A stretch of DNA of 41,081 bases from Desulfobacterales bacterium (GTDB taxonomy: Bacteria > Desulfobacterota > Desulfobacteria > Desulfobacterales > UBA11574), in NCBI GenBank assembly GCA_020345745.1, contig CP070768.1:3287900-3328980 (forward strand). Reading direction: 5' to 3'. How positions within the stretch are numbered: position 1 is the stretch's first letter; each line of letters begins with the position of its first letter. Shown here in pieces: positions 6,519 to 15,121 of this stretch. The position numbers and the translations under genes were made by a program. The notes below the pieces were generated by a model. It saw nothing but the letters and a program-made list of their open reading frames with translations, searched no databases and was not told the origin of the DNA.

Positions 6519-8534
6519 ATGCCTGAAAACCAAACCGATAAAGCCAAACTTCCTTCCGCAAACAGCAAAATATCGGCTGATCGCAGCCAGGTGCTGGTTG
6601 ATATAACGGCTCGGATTGTGCTGGTAATAGCTGTCAGCTTAAGTCTTTATCAATTATATACGGCCGGTATCGCGGCACTTACCGCGCTGGTGCAGCGCTC
6701 CATCCATTTGGGTGCCATTCTTTGCCTGACATTTTTACTCAAGCCGGCTTTTAAAACCGCCCGCAAAGATAGGCTCTCTTTTTGGTTTTTACTCGACTGG
6801 ATCCTGGTTCTGGCATCGGTATATTGCACCTTCTACATCTGCTATAATCTTACGGCAATATTTGAGCGTCAGGGGGACTGGCTGACTAGTGATCTGGTGG
6901 TTAGCATCATCGGTACCCTTCTGGTGCTGGAGGCCTGCCGACGGGTGATCGGCTTTATCATGACCGGCATATGTTTAGTCGGCATCTTATATGCCATGTA
7001 CGGGCCTTACATGCCGGAGCTGATCATTCACAAAGGCTACAGCATCGAGCGCATTGCCACCACCCTATGGCTCACCACAGAAGGGATTTTCGGCTTGCCC
7101 ATTGGTGTAGCCGCCACCTTTGTTTTTGTATTTGTACTCTTTGGCGCCATCCTGGAGACCACCGGCGCAGGAGCCTTTTTCATCGATTTTGCCTATGCTC
7201 TCACCGGCCGCTTTTCAGGCGGCCCGGCCAAGACCTCCGTCGTCGCTTCGGGGTTTATGGGTTCCGTTTCCGGCTCAGCAGTGGGTAATGTGGTAGCCAC
7301 CGGTTCTTTTACCATTCCCATGATGAAAAAAGTCGGGTACAGGGCACATGTTGCGGGAGCTATCGAAGCAGCGGCATCAACCGGTGGTCAACTGATGCCG
7401 CCTATCATGGGTGCTGGTGCATTTTTAATGGCCGAGTTCACCAATACGAGCTACCTTACCATCATAAAAACAGCCCTGGTACCGGCGATCATGTATTACA
7501 TCACGGTTTTGATATTCGTACTCTATGAAGCTCAAAAATTTGGGCTGAAGGGGCAACCCAAAGAGAGTCTGCCTCGGGTCATGAACGTCATCAAAGAAGG
7601 ACTACACTTTATTATTCCTGTATTGATACTGATTTATGTGCTGGTTGCAAACTTCTCACCCATGATGGCCGGATTTGTTGCTGTAGTGAGCACTCTGGCC
7701 ATCAGCCTGCTTGCAAATAGTTTGAGATGGGCGGTGCAAACCACTCGCCTGGAAAGGGATGATCCACAGCGCATAAGCCTAGGCAGGTTCGGTCTTAACG
7801 AATTCGTATTATTCATCAAAGCCCTTGAAAATGGAGCAAAAAACGCCATCATGGTCTCTGTGGCCTGTGCCGCAGCAGGGATCATCGTAGGTATGGTGAC
7901 CCTCACCGGTATGGGGCTTAAATTCTCTAGTCTGGTTTTGGATCTTAGTTTTGGAATTAAAGCCCTTGCTATTCTTTTGATTGGTGCTGCATCGCTGGTA
8001 CTCGGCATGGGGCTTCCGGTGACTGCCAGCTATATCGTACTGGCAACCCTGGCCGGTCCCGCACTGTTGGATATGGGCGTGCCCATAATGGTTGCCCACA
8101 TGATCGTCTTTTGGTATTCGCAGGATGCCAACGTAACCCCTCCGGTGAGTCTGGCAAGCTTTGCAGGCGCAGGGGTTGCAGGGGCCAACCCCATGAGAAC
8201 CGCATTCACTTCCTGGAAGCTTGCCAAGGGCCTTTATATCATTCCCATTATAATGGCCTACCGGCCGCTTTTAGGTATTGGTAAAGATTATGATTTGCTG
8301 CACTGGGAGGTGGGGCTGACCATGCTTGCGACGACGTTGGGTCTGGTAGCCTTTGCCAGTGCACTGGAACGCTTCTTTCTCCATCGGACCAAATGGCCGG
8401 AAACGATTCTATTTTGGTTGGCTGCTGCGGGGCTCTTTTGGCCGGAATACTGGGCTGATCTGGCCGGCTTCATTGCCCTTGTTGGCGCTGTTTTGATGCA
8501 AATATTTCACCGGTCTCAAAAGAAGGCTGAATAA
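6519..8534 (+). CDS. TRAP transporter fused permease (4TM/12TM, TAXI class)
   Basis: This 671-residue membrane protein joins the small DctQ-like unit (about residues 25-150) to the large DctM-like unit. Typical motifs are FGAILETTGAGAFFIDFAYALTGRFSGGPAKTSVVASGFMGSVSGSAVGNVVATGSFTIPMMKKVGY, spanning roughly residues 208-275; EAAASTGGQLMPPIMGAGAFLMAE; and the second half VLGMGLPVTASYIVLATL with DANVTPPVSLASFAGAGVAGANP. It uses a sodium or proton gradient to import the ligand delivered by the TAXI binding protein. The ATG follows AAGG by 8 bases. The last about 80 residues add two further hydrophobic segments. It is followed by a convergent glycosyltransferase gene. Confidence 0.95.
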   Translation: MPENQTDKAKLPSANSKISADRSQVLVDITARIVLVIAVSLSLYQLYTAGIAALTALVQRSIHLGAILCLTFLLKPAFKTARKDRLSFWFLLDWILVLASVYCTFYICYNLTAIFERQGDWLTSDLVVSIIGTLLVLEACRRVIGFIMTGICLVGILYAMYGPYMPELIIHKGYSIERIATTLWLTTEGIFGLPIGVAATFVFVFVLFGAILETTGAGAFFIDFAYALTGRFSGGPAKTSVVASGFMGSVSGSAVGNVVATGSFTIPMMKKVGYRAHVAGAIEAAASTGGQLMPPIMGAGAFLMAEFTNTSYLTIIKTALVPAIMYYITVLIFVLYEAQKFGLKGQPKESLPRVMNVIKEGLHFIIPVLILIYVLVANFSPMMAGFVAVVSTLAISLLANSLRWAVQTTRLERDDPQRISLGRFGLNEFVLFIKALENGAKNAIMVSVACAAAGIIVGMVTLTGMGLKFSSLVLDLSFGIKALAILLIGAASLVLGMGLPVTASYIVLATLAGPALLDMGVPIMVAHMIVFWYSQDANVTPPVSLASFAGAGVAGANPMRTAFTSWKLAKGLYIIPIIMAYRPLLGIGKDYDLLHWEVGLTMLATTLGLVAFASALERFFLHRTKWPETILFWLAAAGLFWPEYWADLAGFIALVGAVLMQIFHRSQKKAE

Positions 8535-8583
8535 TTAAGTCAAGTTTCGCACCCTACTTTTTACCACAACTCATATTGCAAAG

Positions 8584-8607
8584 CGGCTGGATAATATTTT
8601 TTTAAAG
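8584..8607 (-). repeat. Solo terminal repeat of element family 1
   Basis: CGGCTGGATAATATTTTT followed by TTAAAGG matches the left end of the full elements at 1468 and 21180, but no body or right end follows. The TAA stop of the glycosyltransferase (bases 8602-8604 on the minus strand) lies inside it. It looks like a remnant that now supplies the gene end. Confidence 0.7.
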
Positions 8608-9570
8608 GTCTCTGGAGATACTTTCCATAAGCACATCGAAAACCATCTCAGGGATTGTCCTGTCAAAACATTTCCAATCGTTGCACCGGTTGTCGGTTGC
8701 AAAACAGGGGTTGCAATCAAGATCAGGCTTTAAGATACTCACTGATCGGCCGATCGGCCGCCAAACAACAAAATCTGAAGGTCCAAAAACAACAACGCTA
8801 GGAAGGCCGAGGAATGCTGCAAGATGGCTGACACCGGAATCGTTTCCCACAAAGCCGCCTGCTGTTTTAAGTATTGATGCAAGCTCGATGAGGCTATCGG
8901 TCAAATGGATGCTGTCTTTGTTTCCATCTTGCTGAAGCAATTCGTTTGCCATAAAATGTTCCGCAGGTCCGAGAATAAACACCACCCGCTTTCCTTTTGA
9001 TCTAAGAACCGAGGCTGTTTTGATAAAGTTTGAAAGCGGCCAGCATTTTGTTGGACTGCCCGATCCCGGGTGAAGTATGATCTTTAACGGGTCGTATTGT
9101 GGGTTTCTTCGATCAGGATGCTGGTCGGCTAATAGCATCGAATGGGGTGTTGTGTCATCAGGCCCAAAGCATGGGTATTGAATCAACTGCGATAGAAGAT
9201 GATGGGTGACATGGCGTGTTTTTTTAATTCCGGGTCGGGGGTGAATTCGGTGGACCGGTTTTCCGGTGGTTTTGCTGATAATGTGTTCCAGTTGAGTGGA
9301 AATAGAGAAGATTGCGACATCCTGATAGGAACACAAAATGCTTGTTACCATTGGATCGACAGCATCGGTAAAGAGAGAGGCAAAGGCAGCTGACTCCAGG
9401 GGAAAGTATGTATCGACAACATGAAGTGCTTGCGCTAATTTTCCAAGTTTAATTTGACAAAGAAGATCGATGTGGTGATAAATTTTCTTAAGCCTAATAA
9501 TAATTGGAAATGTTAGGACAACGTCACCCAATGCCCCGTGATGCACAATCAAGAGCCTCTTTTCTTCCAT
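8602..9570 (-). CDS. Glycosyltransferase family 9 (heptosyltransferase-like)
   Basis: The 322-residue protein has the GT9 two-domain GT-B layout: the N-terminal RLLIVHHGALGDVVLTFPIIIRLKK motif and the C-terminal donor-binding motif GGFVGNDSGVSHLAAFLGLPSVVVFGPSD near residues 236-264. It also has ILHPGSGSPTKCWP at mid-protein. Such enzymes add ADP-heptose or related sugars to the lipopolysaccharide core at the inner membrane face. A C-terminal CNPCFATDNRCNDWKCFD cysteine cluster is common in this group. It is the last gene of a minus-strand series, 23 bp after the universal stress gene. Its stop codon lies in a repeat remnant, so the natural C-terminus may have been altered slightly. The exact sugar is unknown. 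Confidence 0.88.
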   Translation of the reverse strand: MEEKRLLIVHHGALGDVVLTFPIIIRLKKIYHHIDLLCQIKLGKLAQALHVVDTYFPLESAAFASLFTDAVDPMVTSILCSYQDVAIFSISTQLEHIISKTTGKPVHRIHPRPGIKKTRHVTHHLLSQLIQYPCFGPDDTTPHSMLLADQHPDRRNPQYDPLKIILHPGSGSPTKCWPLSNFIKTASVLRSKGKRVVFILGPAEHFMANELLQQDGNKDSIHLTDSLIELASILKTAGGFVGNDSGVSHLAAFLGLPSVVVFGPSDFVVWRPIGRSVSILKPDLDCNPCFATDNRCNDWKCFDRTIPEMVFDVLMESISRDL

Positions 9571-9593
9571 AAAACAAAGCTTTCAACAGCGCT

Positions 9594-10421
9594 TTAACTG
9601 GTGGCAACGTAGTTCGGCCCGACAATCAACAGATTATTTGAAATGGTCGATTGTATTTTTTCCATTTTGCTGCCAAAGACAAAGTTCTTTATCAGACCAT
9701 GACCATAGGCACCTAAAATAACAAGGGCGGTGTGGGGCACTTCATATAGATTTTCTTCAAAGATTCCCTTTTCAAATATGTGCCACTTGTTTACAAAATA
9801 ATCCATTTCCTTTTTAAGATTTTCATCTTTAATCACCTGTTCATACGATTCCAGAGACACTTTTCCCACATAGGTAAACACATCCAGAGGTAGGCCGGTT
9901 TCTCGGCTTATACGGAACCCTAATTTAAGGGCATTGACGGCATTGGCGGATCCTCCGAAAAACACAGCGATTCTGTCCCACTCTTTATAGACCGGACTCG
10001 TAATCAGCACCGGAAATCGCGCTGAATTGACAATGCGTCTCACTTTTGGCCCGATGTAACCCAGACCGATCTTGGTGGATAGATCGCTGATGCTTCTGGG
10101 GCATGCCATATAATCAAAATTCGTATGAATATCCGGCAGCGTGGTGGCAGTATAATGCTTGGGTTCGAAAAACCTTACCGATAAGCCGCCTTCCTCAAGC
10201 AGTTCGGTCGCGTGTGATATGGCAGTATCCGGTGATGAAAGATACGAGCTGTCAAGATCAATTTGAACCACGTCATTTTCAAAATACATTAAAAATTTGG
10301 TAAACTTGGGAATGTAGACAACTGGAGAGGCACCCATCTTCTTACAGAAATAGATGGATTGCAACAGGGTTTCTCTCCCAAAAGGATTGTTTCTAAATAT
10401 ATGAAACAGCTGAGCTTCCAT
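9594..10421 (-). CDS. Universal stress protein family protein
   Basis: The 275-residue product resembles a tandem UspA-type protein. The first half (1-130) has the fold pattern but weak motifs. The second half carries DRIAVFFGGSANAVNALKLGFRIS and, near the C-terminus, LVILGAYGHGLIKNFVFGSKMEKIQSTISNNLLIVGP, which corresponds to the G-x2-G-x9-G-S/T nucleotide-binding loop of Usp proteins (here GAYGHG...FGSKME). It probably binds ATP or AMP and acts in stress adaptation. An AAAGGAG site stands 6 bases before the ATG. It follows the CLC gene by 55 bp, and pairing of Usp with ion transporters is frequent. Target unknown. Confidence 0.8.
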   Translation of the reverse strand: MEAQLFHIFRNNPFGRETLLQSIYFCKKMGASPVVYIPKFTKFLMYFENDVVQIDLDSSYLSSPDTAISHATELLEEGGLSVRFFEPKHYTATTLPDIHTNFDYMACPRSISDLSTKIGLGYIGPKVRRIVNSARFPVLITSPVYKEWDRIAVFFGGSANAVNALKLGFRISRETGLPLDVFTYVGKVSLESYEQVIKDENLKKEMDYFVNKWHIFEKGIFEENLYEVPHTALVILGAYGHGLIKNFVFGSKMEKIQSTISNNLLIVGPNYVATS

Positions 10422-10476
10422 TTACATCTCCTTTCGTTGCATCATAAAAATAGCGGAGCCTTTCGGCCGGGATTCT

Positions 10477-12201
10477 TTACTGGCTGGTCTGAACAACCAG
10501 TTCTTTACGATATTGATCAAGTATTGTTGCTTTTGAAATCAAACCGAGGAACTTATTATTTGAGACAACCGGCATTGAAAACAGCTGATGGGCATCCATT
10601 TTGCGTAGAACTTCGGACAGATCATCGTCAGGATGAACCACGTCAACTTTCGTGTCCATGATTTGTCCCAAAACCACCGCGTCATACATGTCTGGATTGA
10701 AAAGATACGCCCGAATATCATCTAAATGGATGATCCCTAAAAAATTATTGGTCTTTTCATCCTCAACCGGGAAATAGTTTCTGGGAGATATTTTTATAAT
10801 ATTAATAAAATCACGAAGCAACATATTCTGCTTTACGGTAATGCAGTCCTCTTCGATAATTTCCCTCACATTTAAATCCGACAACACCCTGGCATCGGTT
10901 CCGGGCCGCAAAAGATGACCACGCTCCACGAGTTCTTTCAGATAAAAGGAGGCAGGCTCAATATAATGGCACAATGACGTTGAAATCGCCGAAACGATGA
11001 TTAACGGCAAAATGACCTCATACCCTCCGGTAATTTCAACAATCAAGAAAATACCGGTCAATGGCGCTTGCAACATCCCGCTAATCAGTCCTGCCATACC
11101 GAGCAGTGCAAAACATCCTTCGTTGACCCATGATATTGACGGCCAAAGTAAAATAAGGCAGTGATGATATGTTAGTCCCGCAAGGCTTCCAATAACAAGG
11201 CAGGGAGCAAATATGCCGCCGGATCCACCCCAGCCGAGTGTCAATGCTGTCGCAACGACCTTGGCAAGCGTAGCAATTGCAACCAATGCAAGGCCTTGAG
11301 AAAAGGTGCCTCCAATCATCGCTTGCACGGCGTGGTAGCCTTCGCCAAGAACAACTGGAAGAAAAAGACCGATAATGCCGACCGCACAACCGCCTACAGC
11401 AGCACGCACCCAAATCGGTGCTGATATTTTGTGTGATATTCCATACATGGATCTTAGCATACGGGTCAGTACAATTGAAGCAACAGCTGTCAATATCGCC
11501 AGGCCAAGGCAGGCAAAAATATCTAGAAGGTCGATATTAAATTGCAGGTGACTGAAAACAATCTGGTTTCCCTGAAGTATCCTACTGATTTCAGTTCCTG
11601 CTACGGCGGCAATAGCAATCGGAACAATGTTAACAGATTTCCATTCTCCGAGAATCACTTCGATGGAGAATACCATACCGGCTATTGGCGCATTGAATAT
11701 TGAAGATATCGCCCCGGCAGCACCACAACCGACAAGGGTTACCCTTTGACGATCATTTAAGGAAAAGTATTTTGCGATATTCGACCCTATGGCCGCTCCG
11801 CTCATAACGACCGGGGCTTCAGGACCTGCTGATCCGCCACTACCAATGGTAAGACAGCTGGATATGAGCCTGGAATAGCTTGAACGAAAACGCAACAAGC
11901 CTCCATATCGTGATACGCTGTAAATAACCTCCGGTACCCCATGCCCAGCCCCCTCGACGACAACCTTTTCTAAAAAGAGTGAGGAAAGGGCCGCACCAAT
12001 GCCCGGCAGCACAAATGCCCACCAGATATGATGATACTTGTGCAGCCAGTTAAACATTGCGATGAGCGACCGGTTAAGCGCTAACGCAGCCAATCCACTA
12101 CATAAACCCACAATGACAGCCATTAACATGAGCAAAAGGCGATCGTCTAAACGGAAAAACTTCCAGCTTGCAGGATAGCGCCATGATTTAAAAATGCGCA
12201 T
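10477..12201 (-). CDS. CLC-family chloride channel/transporter with C-terminal CBS pair
   Basis: The 574-residue protein has the CLC membrane core (about 20-430) and two CBS domains (about 445-570). CLC motifs are GAGHGVPE (84-91), GSAGPEAPVV (123-132) with gating Glu128, FNAPIAGMVFSIEVI (169-183) and GWGGSGGIFAPCL. Compared with E. coli ClcA, the chloride-binding Ser of GSGIP is His87 and the internal proton glutamate position is Val182, as in vertebrate CLC channels (SIEV). It may therefore be a passive channel rather than a 2Cl-/H+ exchanger; this is inference. The CBS domains (FPVEDEKTNNFLGIIHLDDIRAYL and FSMPVVSNNKFLGLISKATIL) could sense adenine nucleotides. It starts 11 bp after the HTH-EIIA gene. 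Confidence 0.93.
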   Translation of the reverse strand: MRIFKSWRYPASWKFFRLDDRLLLMLMAVIVGLCSGLAALALNRSLIAMFNWLHKYHHIWWAFVLPGIGAALSSLFLEKVVVEGAGHGVPEVIYSVSRYGGLLRFRSSYSRLISSCLTIGSGGSAGPEAPVVMSGAAIGSNIAKYFSLNDRQRVTLVGCGAAGAISSIFNAPIAGMVFSIEVILGEWKSVNIVPIAIAAVAGTEISRILQGNQIVFSHLQFNIDLLDIFACLGLAILTAVASIVLTRMLRSMYGISHKISAPIWVRAAVGGCAVGIIGLFLPVVLGEGYHAVQAMIGGTFSQGLALVAIATLAKVVATALTLGWGGSGGIFAPCLVIGSLAGLTYHHCLILLWPSISWVNEGCFALLGMAGLISGMLQAPLTGIFLIVEITGGYEVILPLIIVSAISTSLCHYIEPASFYLKELVERGHLLRPGTDARVLSDLNVREIIEEDCITVKQNMLLRDFINIIKISPRNYFPVEDEKTNNFLGIIHLDDIRAYLFNPDMYDAVVLGQIMDTKVDVVHPDDDLSEVLRKMDAHQLFSMPVVSNNKFLGLISKATILDQYRKELVVQTSQ

Positions 12202-12212
12202 ATTACCAACAC

Positions 12213-12902
12213 CTAGTATCGATCGGCCCTGTCGAGCTGTTCCTCAAAATCGGCAATTTTTAGCAAAAGCCTGTCAGAGCTCGGAAAAGTTTTCAAAAAC
12301 TCTACAAATGAATCGTCACGAATACAAAACGCAAGCCTTGAAAGAAGGTAGAGGTGACTCTTTACGGATGGGCATAAGAGTATGAACATAACAAAGACGG
12401 GCTTGTTGTCCAGTGCTGCAAATTCTATGGGTTTTTCTAGAAAACAGGTGGTTATAAAAGGTCGAAAATCAGCATCTGGCAAAGGGTTGTGAGGATGCGG
12501 AATTGCAACACCTTTGCCAATACCGGTCGATGTGAGGTTTTCTCTTTCGAGTAGTCTTTGGTAAAGCTTTTCTTTTGCATGGCTATCTAAAACGTTAATA
12601 TGCTCTACGGCGGCCTTAAGCGTTGAGGCGCCATCATCTCCCTTTATATCGTAAAACACACCACCACGCTTTAGGGCCGAAGAAAGGGTTTCCAATTCAG
12701 GATCCTGTTGCTTTTCCGGACTTTTTTTTGGCGGTGAAAAGGTTAAATGATGTGCTGCAGCCCATTTACTTAAAATGGCTTCATTAAATACAAAGCCATT
12801 TCCGCTTTTGTGAATTGGAATTCTTCCTTGGCGTATCCAGCGCCTTACCGTGCCCAAGGGTAAATAAAGGCTTTGAGCGATTTCATGTATGGTGAGCTTC
12901 AT
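12213..12902 (-). CDS. HTH (excisionase/MerR-like) - PTS EIIA (PtsN-like) fusion
   Basis: The 229-residue protein joins two domains. Residues 1-50 are an excisionase-type helix-turn-helix (LTIHEIAQSLYLPLGTVRRWIRQGRIP). Residues 80-229 are an EIIA domain of the nitrogen/fructose class, with phospho-acceptor His136 in GKGVAIPHPHNP and the later PVFVMFILLCPSVKSHLYLLSRLAFCI segment. A spacer rich in Pro and Lys lies between. No other PTS component is in the window. EIIA-Ntr proteins regulate potassium uptake and stress responses by phosphorylation state, so a DNA-bound version next to an ion channel suggests phospho-dependent control of these genes. It is 11 bp upstream of the CLC gene and very likely co-transcribed with it. 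Confidence 0.87.
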   Translation of the reverse strand: MKLTIHEIAQSLYLPLGTVRRWIRQGRIPIHKSGNGFVFNEAILSKWAAAHHLTFSPPKKSPEKQQDPELETLSSALKRGGVFYDIKGDDGASTLKAAVEHINVLDSHAKEKLYQRLLERENLTSTGIGKGVAIPHPHNPLPDADFRPFITTCFLEKPIEFAALDNKPVFVMFILLCPSVKSHLYLLSRLAFCIRDDSFVEFLKTFPSSDRLLLKIADFEEQLDRADRY

Positions 12903-12988
12903 ATAATAACTATTGCCTCAATGTTACACAGAAAAAATATAAAATGTTGTTAATAGCTTCAAATGTTAAGCAAATCAAGACATTTTAT

Positions 12989-14101
12989 TTATTGTTTCTG
13001 TTTCATCGTCTCCTGAGGCAAGTTACTGGTAATCATAATATCTCTTTTGGGATAAGGTATTTCAATGCCATTTTTATCGAATACTTCCTTTACATTGTCT
13101 GTAATATAGGAGATGGTATGTATTCGTTTTCTTGCATCCTTAATCCAAACACGCAATTGAAGATCTACAGAAGATTCTCCGAAATTTTTGACCACAACCA
13201 CGGGGGGCGGTTCTTTTGAGATCCAATCGGCGGATTTGGCCACCTCGACAATTAATTCTTTTGCTTTGTTAATATCCGCGTCGTAAGCGATGCCAATATT
13301 GATTCGAACCCTGATCTTGGTCGAAATAATAGTATAGTTGACGATATCCCGTTTCATGATCTCATTATTGGGTATGATGATAATAATATTATCGGTTGTT
13401 TTGATTTTTGTGGCTCTTAGACCGATATCGATAACATCCCCCCAGGTAGCACTTCCGACAGGAGCACTCCACACCTCGATTCGATCACCGATTTCAAACG
13501 GTCGATCGATAATAAGCAGCACGCCGGCAATGAGGTTGGACAGGGTGTCTTTGGCTGCAAAACCGATGGCAATACCTGCAACCCCTGCTCCGGCGATAAA
13601 TGGCATGACATTGATCCCCAGCACGTCGAGGGCCAAAATAACAGCGATGGCATAGATTGTGGCCCCTAAAAATTTTCTTAAAAGATCAAAAACGATATCG
13701 TCGGTTTTGGTTTTTGTCTTCTTTACGAAATTACTTTCCAGGTATACGACCATTATTAATAGTAAATCTTTTACAGGTCCTACCAGGGCGATAATCAAGA
13801 CCGCATGGAAAATGTTTTCCACAAGTAAGACATGGAAAAGTCTGATCAGATACGTGCCGGTAACGAGAAAAAGGCCGTACAGAACCGCTCTACGGGTAAT
13901 GTCAAAAATTTCTAGGTTGGCCTGGATGAATGCGGATGATTTTGTTTTTTTCTCAAAAGTTGAAATAACGCTCTTTAACACCATCCAAACAATATATGAT
14001 GCAATGACGGCAAGTAGCGCTTTAAATAGCGTGTTGATATATATAACTTTAATACCCAGTGTTGCGGAGATTTTATCAAAAAATGCTGATATTTGACTCA
14101 T
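12989..14101 (-). CDS. Small-conductance mechanosensitive channel (MscS family)
   Basis: I choose the ATG at 14101 because GAGGTGG lies just before it; a GTG two codons earlier overlaps that site. The 370-residue protein has four or five N-terminal membrane helices, then the MscS pore helix and beta domain: MPFIAGAGVAGIAIGFAAKDTLSNLIAGVLLIIDRPFEIGDRIEV, and after it the conserved TTDNIIIIIPNNEIMKRDIVNYT. It opens under membrane tension and releases solutes on hypo-osmotic shock. The C-terminal region ends ...GIEIPYPKRDI, typical of the family. It is 86 bp upstream of the HTH-EIIA gene on the same strand, and may be the first gene of the ion/osmotic series. Confidence 0.93.
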   Translation of the reverse strand: MSQISAFFDKISATLGIKVIYINTLFKALLAVIASYIVWMVLKSVISTFEKKTKSSAFIQANLEIFDITRRAVLYGLFLVTGTYLIRLFHVLLVENIFHAVLIIALVGPVKDLLLIMVVYLESNFVKKTKTKTDDIVFDLLRKFLGATIYAIAVILALDVLGINVMPFIAGAGVAGIAIGFAAKDTLSNLIAGVLLIIDRPFEIGDRIEVWSAPVGSATWGDVIDIGLRATKIKTTDNIIIIIPNNEIMKRDIVNYTIISTKIRVRINIGIAYDADINKAKELIVEVAKSADWISKEPPPVVVVKNFGESSVDLQLRVWIKDARKRIHTISYITDNVKEVFDKNGIEIPYPKRDIMITSNLPQETMKQKQ

Positions 14102-14107
14102 AGCCAC

Positions 14108-14356
14108 CTCATTTTTTCATCGGTAACCCTAATTCGTAGACGTTCAGAGAGTTTTCCATTTTCCTGCAACCTGAATTTTGCACAAGTCGAAGGCTTTTTA
14201 TATGCGAACTCGCTTGCCTGCCACGGCAAGGCGAGACGACCTGGGGCTTGTATAGGTGAAGCCATGATGAACTTTTTGCAAGCCCTTCATAGCGTGGCAT
14301 ATGCAAGCCTCCGGCTCGTCCAAGGCTTACCAGGGAGGGTTAATCACTTGTGTGGA
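14108..14356. repeat. Non-coding palindrome-rich spacer between frdB and mscS
   Basis: This spacer holds a hairpin CTTGCC-TGCCAC-GGCAAG (14213-14230) and, further on, GGCTTG/CAAGCC and two TGCAAGCC direct repeats (about 14276-14320). Short open frames cross it on both strands but look like chance products of the repeats. Similar GC-rich islands are common in intergenic DNA of this bacterial group as I recall; that is not verifiable here. Confidence 0.45.
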
Positions 14357-15121
14357 CTACATGATGGATGAAAAAAATCCTGCTTTAATAAATTCACGGT
14401 TGAGTCGGGCAATATTGGTAATGGAGATTTCCTTAGGGCACTCTGCTTCACACTCTCTTTCATTGGTACAATTTCCAAAACCAAGTCCATCCATTTTAGA
14501 GACCATAGCTAATGCGCGTCTGGCTGCTTCAGGTTTTCCCTGGGGCAAAAGCGCCAGGTGAGAGATCTTGGCTCCTGTAAACAGCATGGCTGACGCATTG
14601 GGACACGAAGCGACACAAGCTCCGCACCCGATACAGGCCGCGGCATCCATTGCCATTTCCGCTGTATCCTGAGGTATGGGAATCGTATTTGCCTCTGGCG
14701 CTCCTCCTGTATTGACTGAAATGTAACCACCGGCTTGAATGATCTGATCCATAGCACTTCGATCCACCGCCAGATCCTTTATCACCGGAAAAGCCCTTGA
14801 TCGCCATGGCTCAACAACAACGGTATCTCCGTCTGAGAAATGCCTCATATGGAGCTGGCAAAGCGTTGTGCCCTTTTCTGGTCCATGGGGACGGCCATTG
14901 ACCACGGCGCCGCACATCCCGCATATACCTTCTCTGCAATCATGATCAAAAGCGATCGGATCCTTTCCGTCAAGGGTGAGCTGCTCATTGATGGTGTCGA
15001 TCATCTCTAAAAAAGACATGTCAGTTGAAATGTTACTGGCATGATAAGTTTCAAGTTGACCCTTGGCACCGGATGTTTCCTGACGCCAAATTTTTAAGGT
15101 TAAATTAATGGTCTTTATCAC
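14357..15121 (-). CDS. sdhB: Succinate dehydrogenase / fumarate reductase iron-sulfur subunit
   Basis: The 254-residue subunit carries all three cluster motifs. The [2Fe-2S] ligands are C62, C67, C70 and C88 ([10 protein letters not shown]...LCQL). The [4Fe-4S] and [3Fe-4S] sites use [12 protein letters not shown] (162-173) and [14 protein letters not shown] near 213-226. It wires electrons between the flavoprotein and the membrane haem subunit. The gene overlaps the end of the flavoprotein gene by 4 bases (ATGA), so translation is coupled. The C-A-B gene order and a single cytochrome b subunit indicate a B-type, menaquinone-linked complex. Direction (succinate oxidation or fumarate reduction) cannot be read from sequence, so frdB would be an equally fair name. 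Confidence 0.95.
   Translation of the reverse strand: MIKTINLTLKIWRQETSGAKGQLETYHASNISTDMSFLEMIDTINEQLTLDGKDPIAFDHDCREGICGMCGAVVNGRPHGPEKGTTLCQLHMRHFSDGDTVVVEPWRSRAFPVIKDLAVDRSAMDQIIQAGGYISVNTGGAPEANTIPIPQDTAEMAMDAAACIGCGACVASCPNASAMLFTGAKISHLALLPQGKPEAARRALAMVSKMDGLGFGNCTNERECEAECPKEISITNIARLNREFIKAGFFSSIM

Noticed and set aside
8742-8765. GATCGGCC tandem duplication as a regulatory palindrome
   Set aside because: It lies within the glycosyltransferase coding sequence and encodes an ordinary stretch (PIGRSVS), so codon usage explains it.
13659-14096. 145-codon plus-strand frame
   Set aside because: Antisense to the MscS gene and without any recognisable motif.
14109-14371. Open frames of 65 and 92 codons on both strands between frdB and mscS
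   Set aside because: They run through palindromic repeats, have no ribosome site and no recognisable domain; the region is better read as non-coding.
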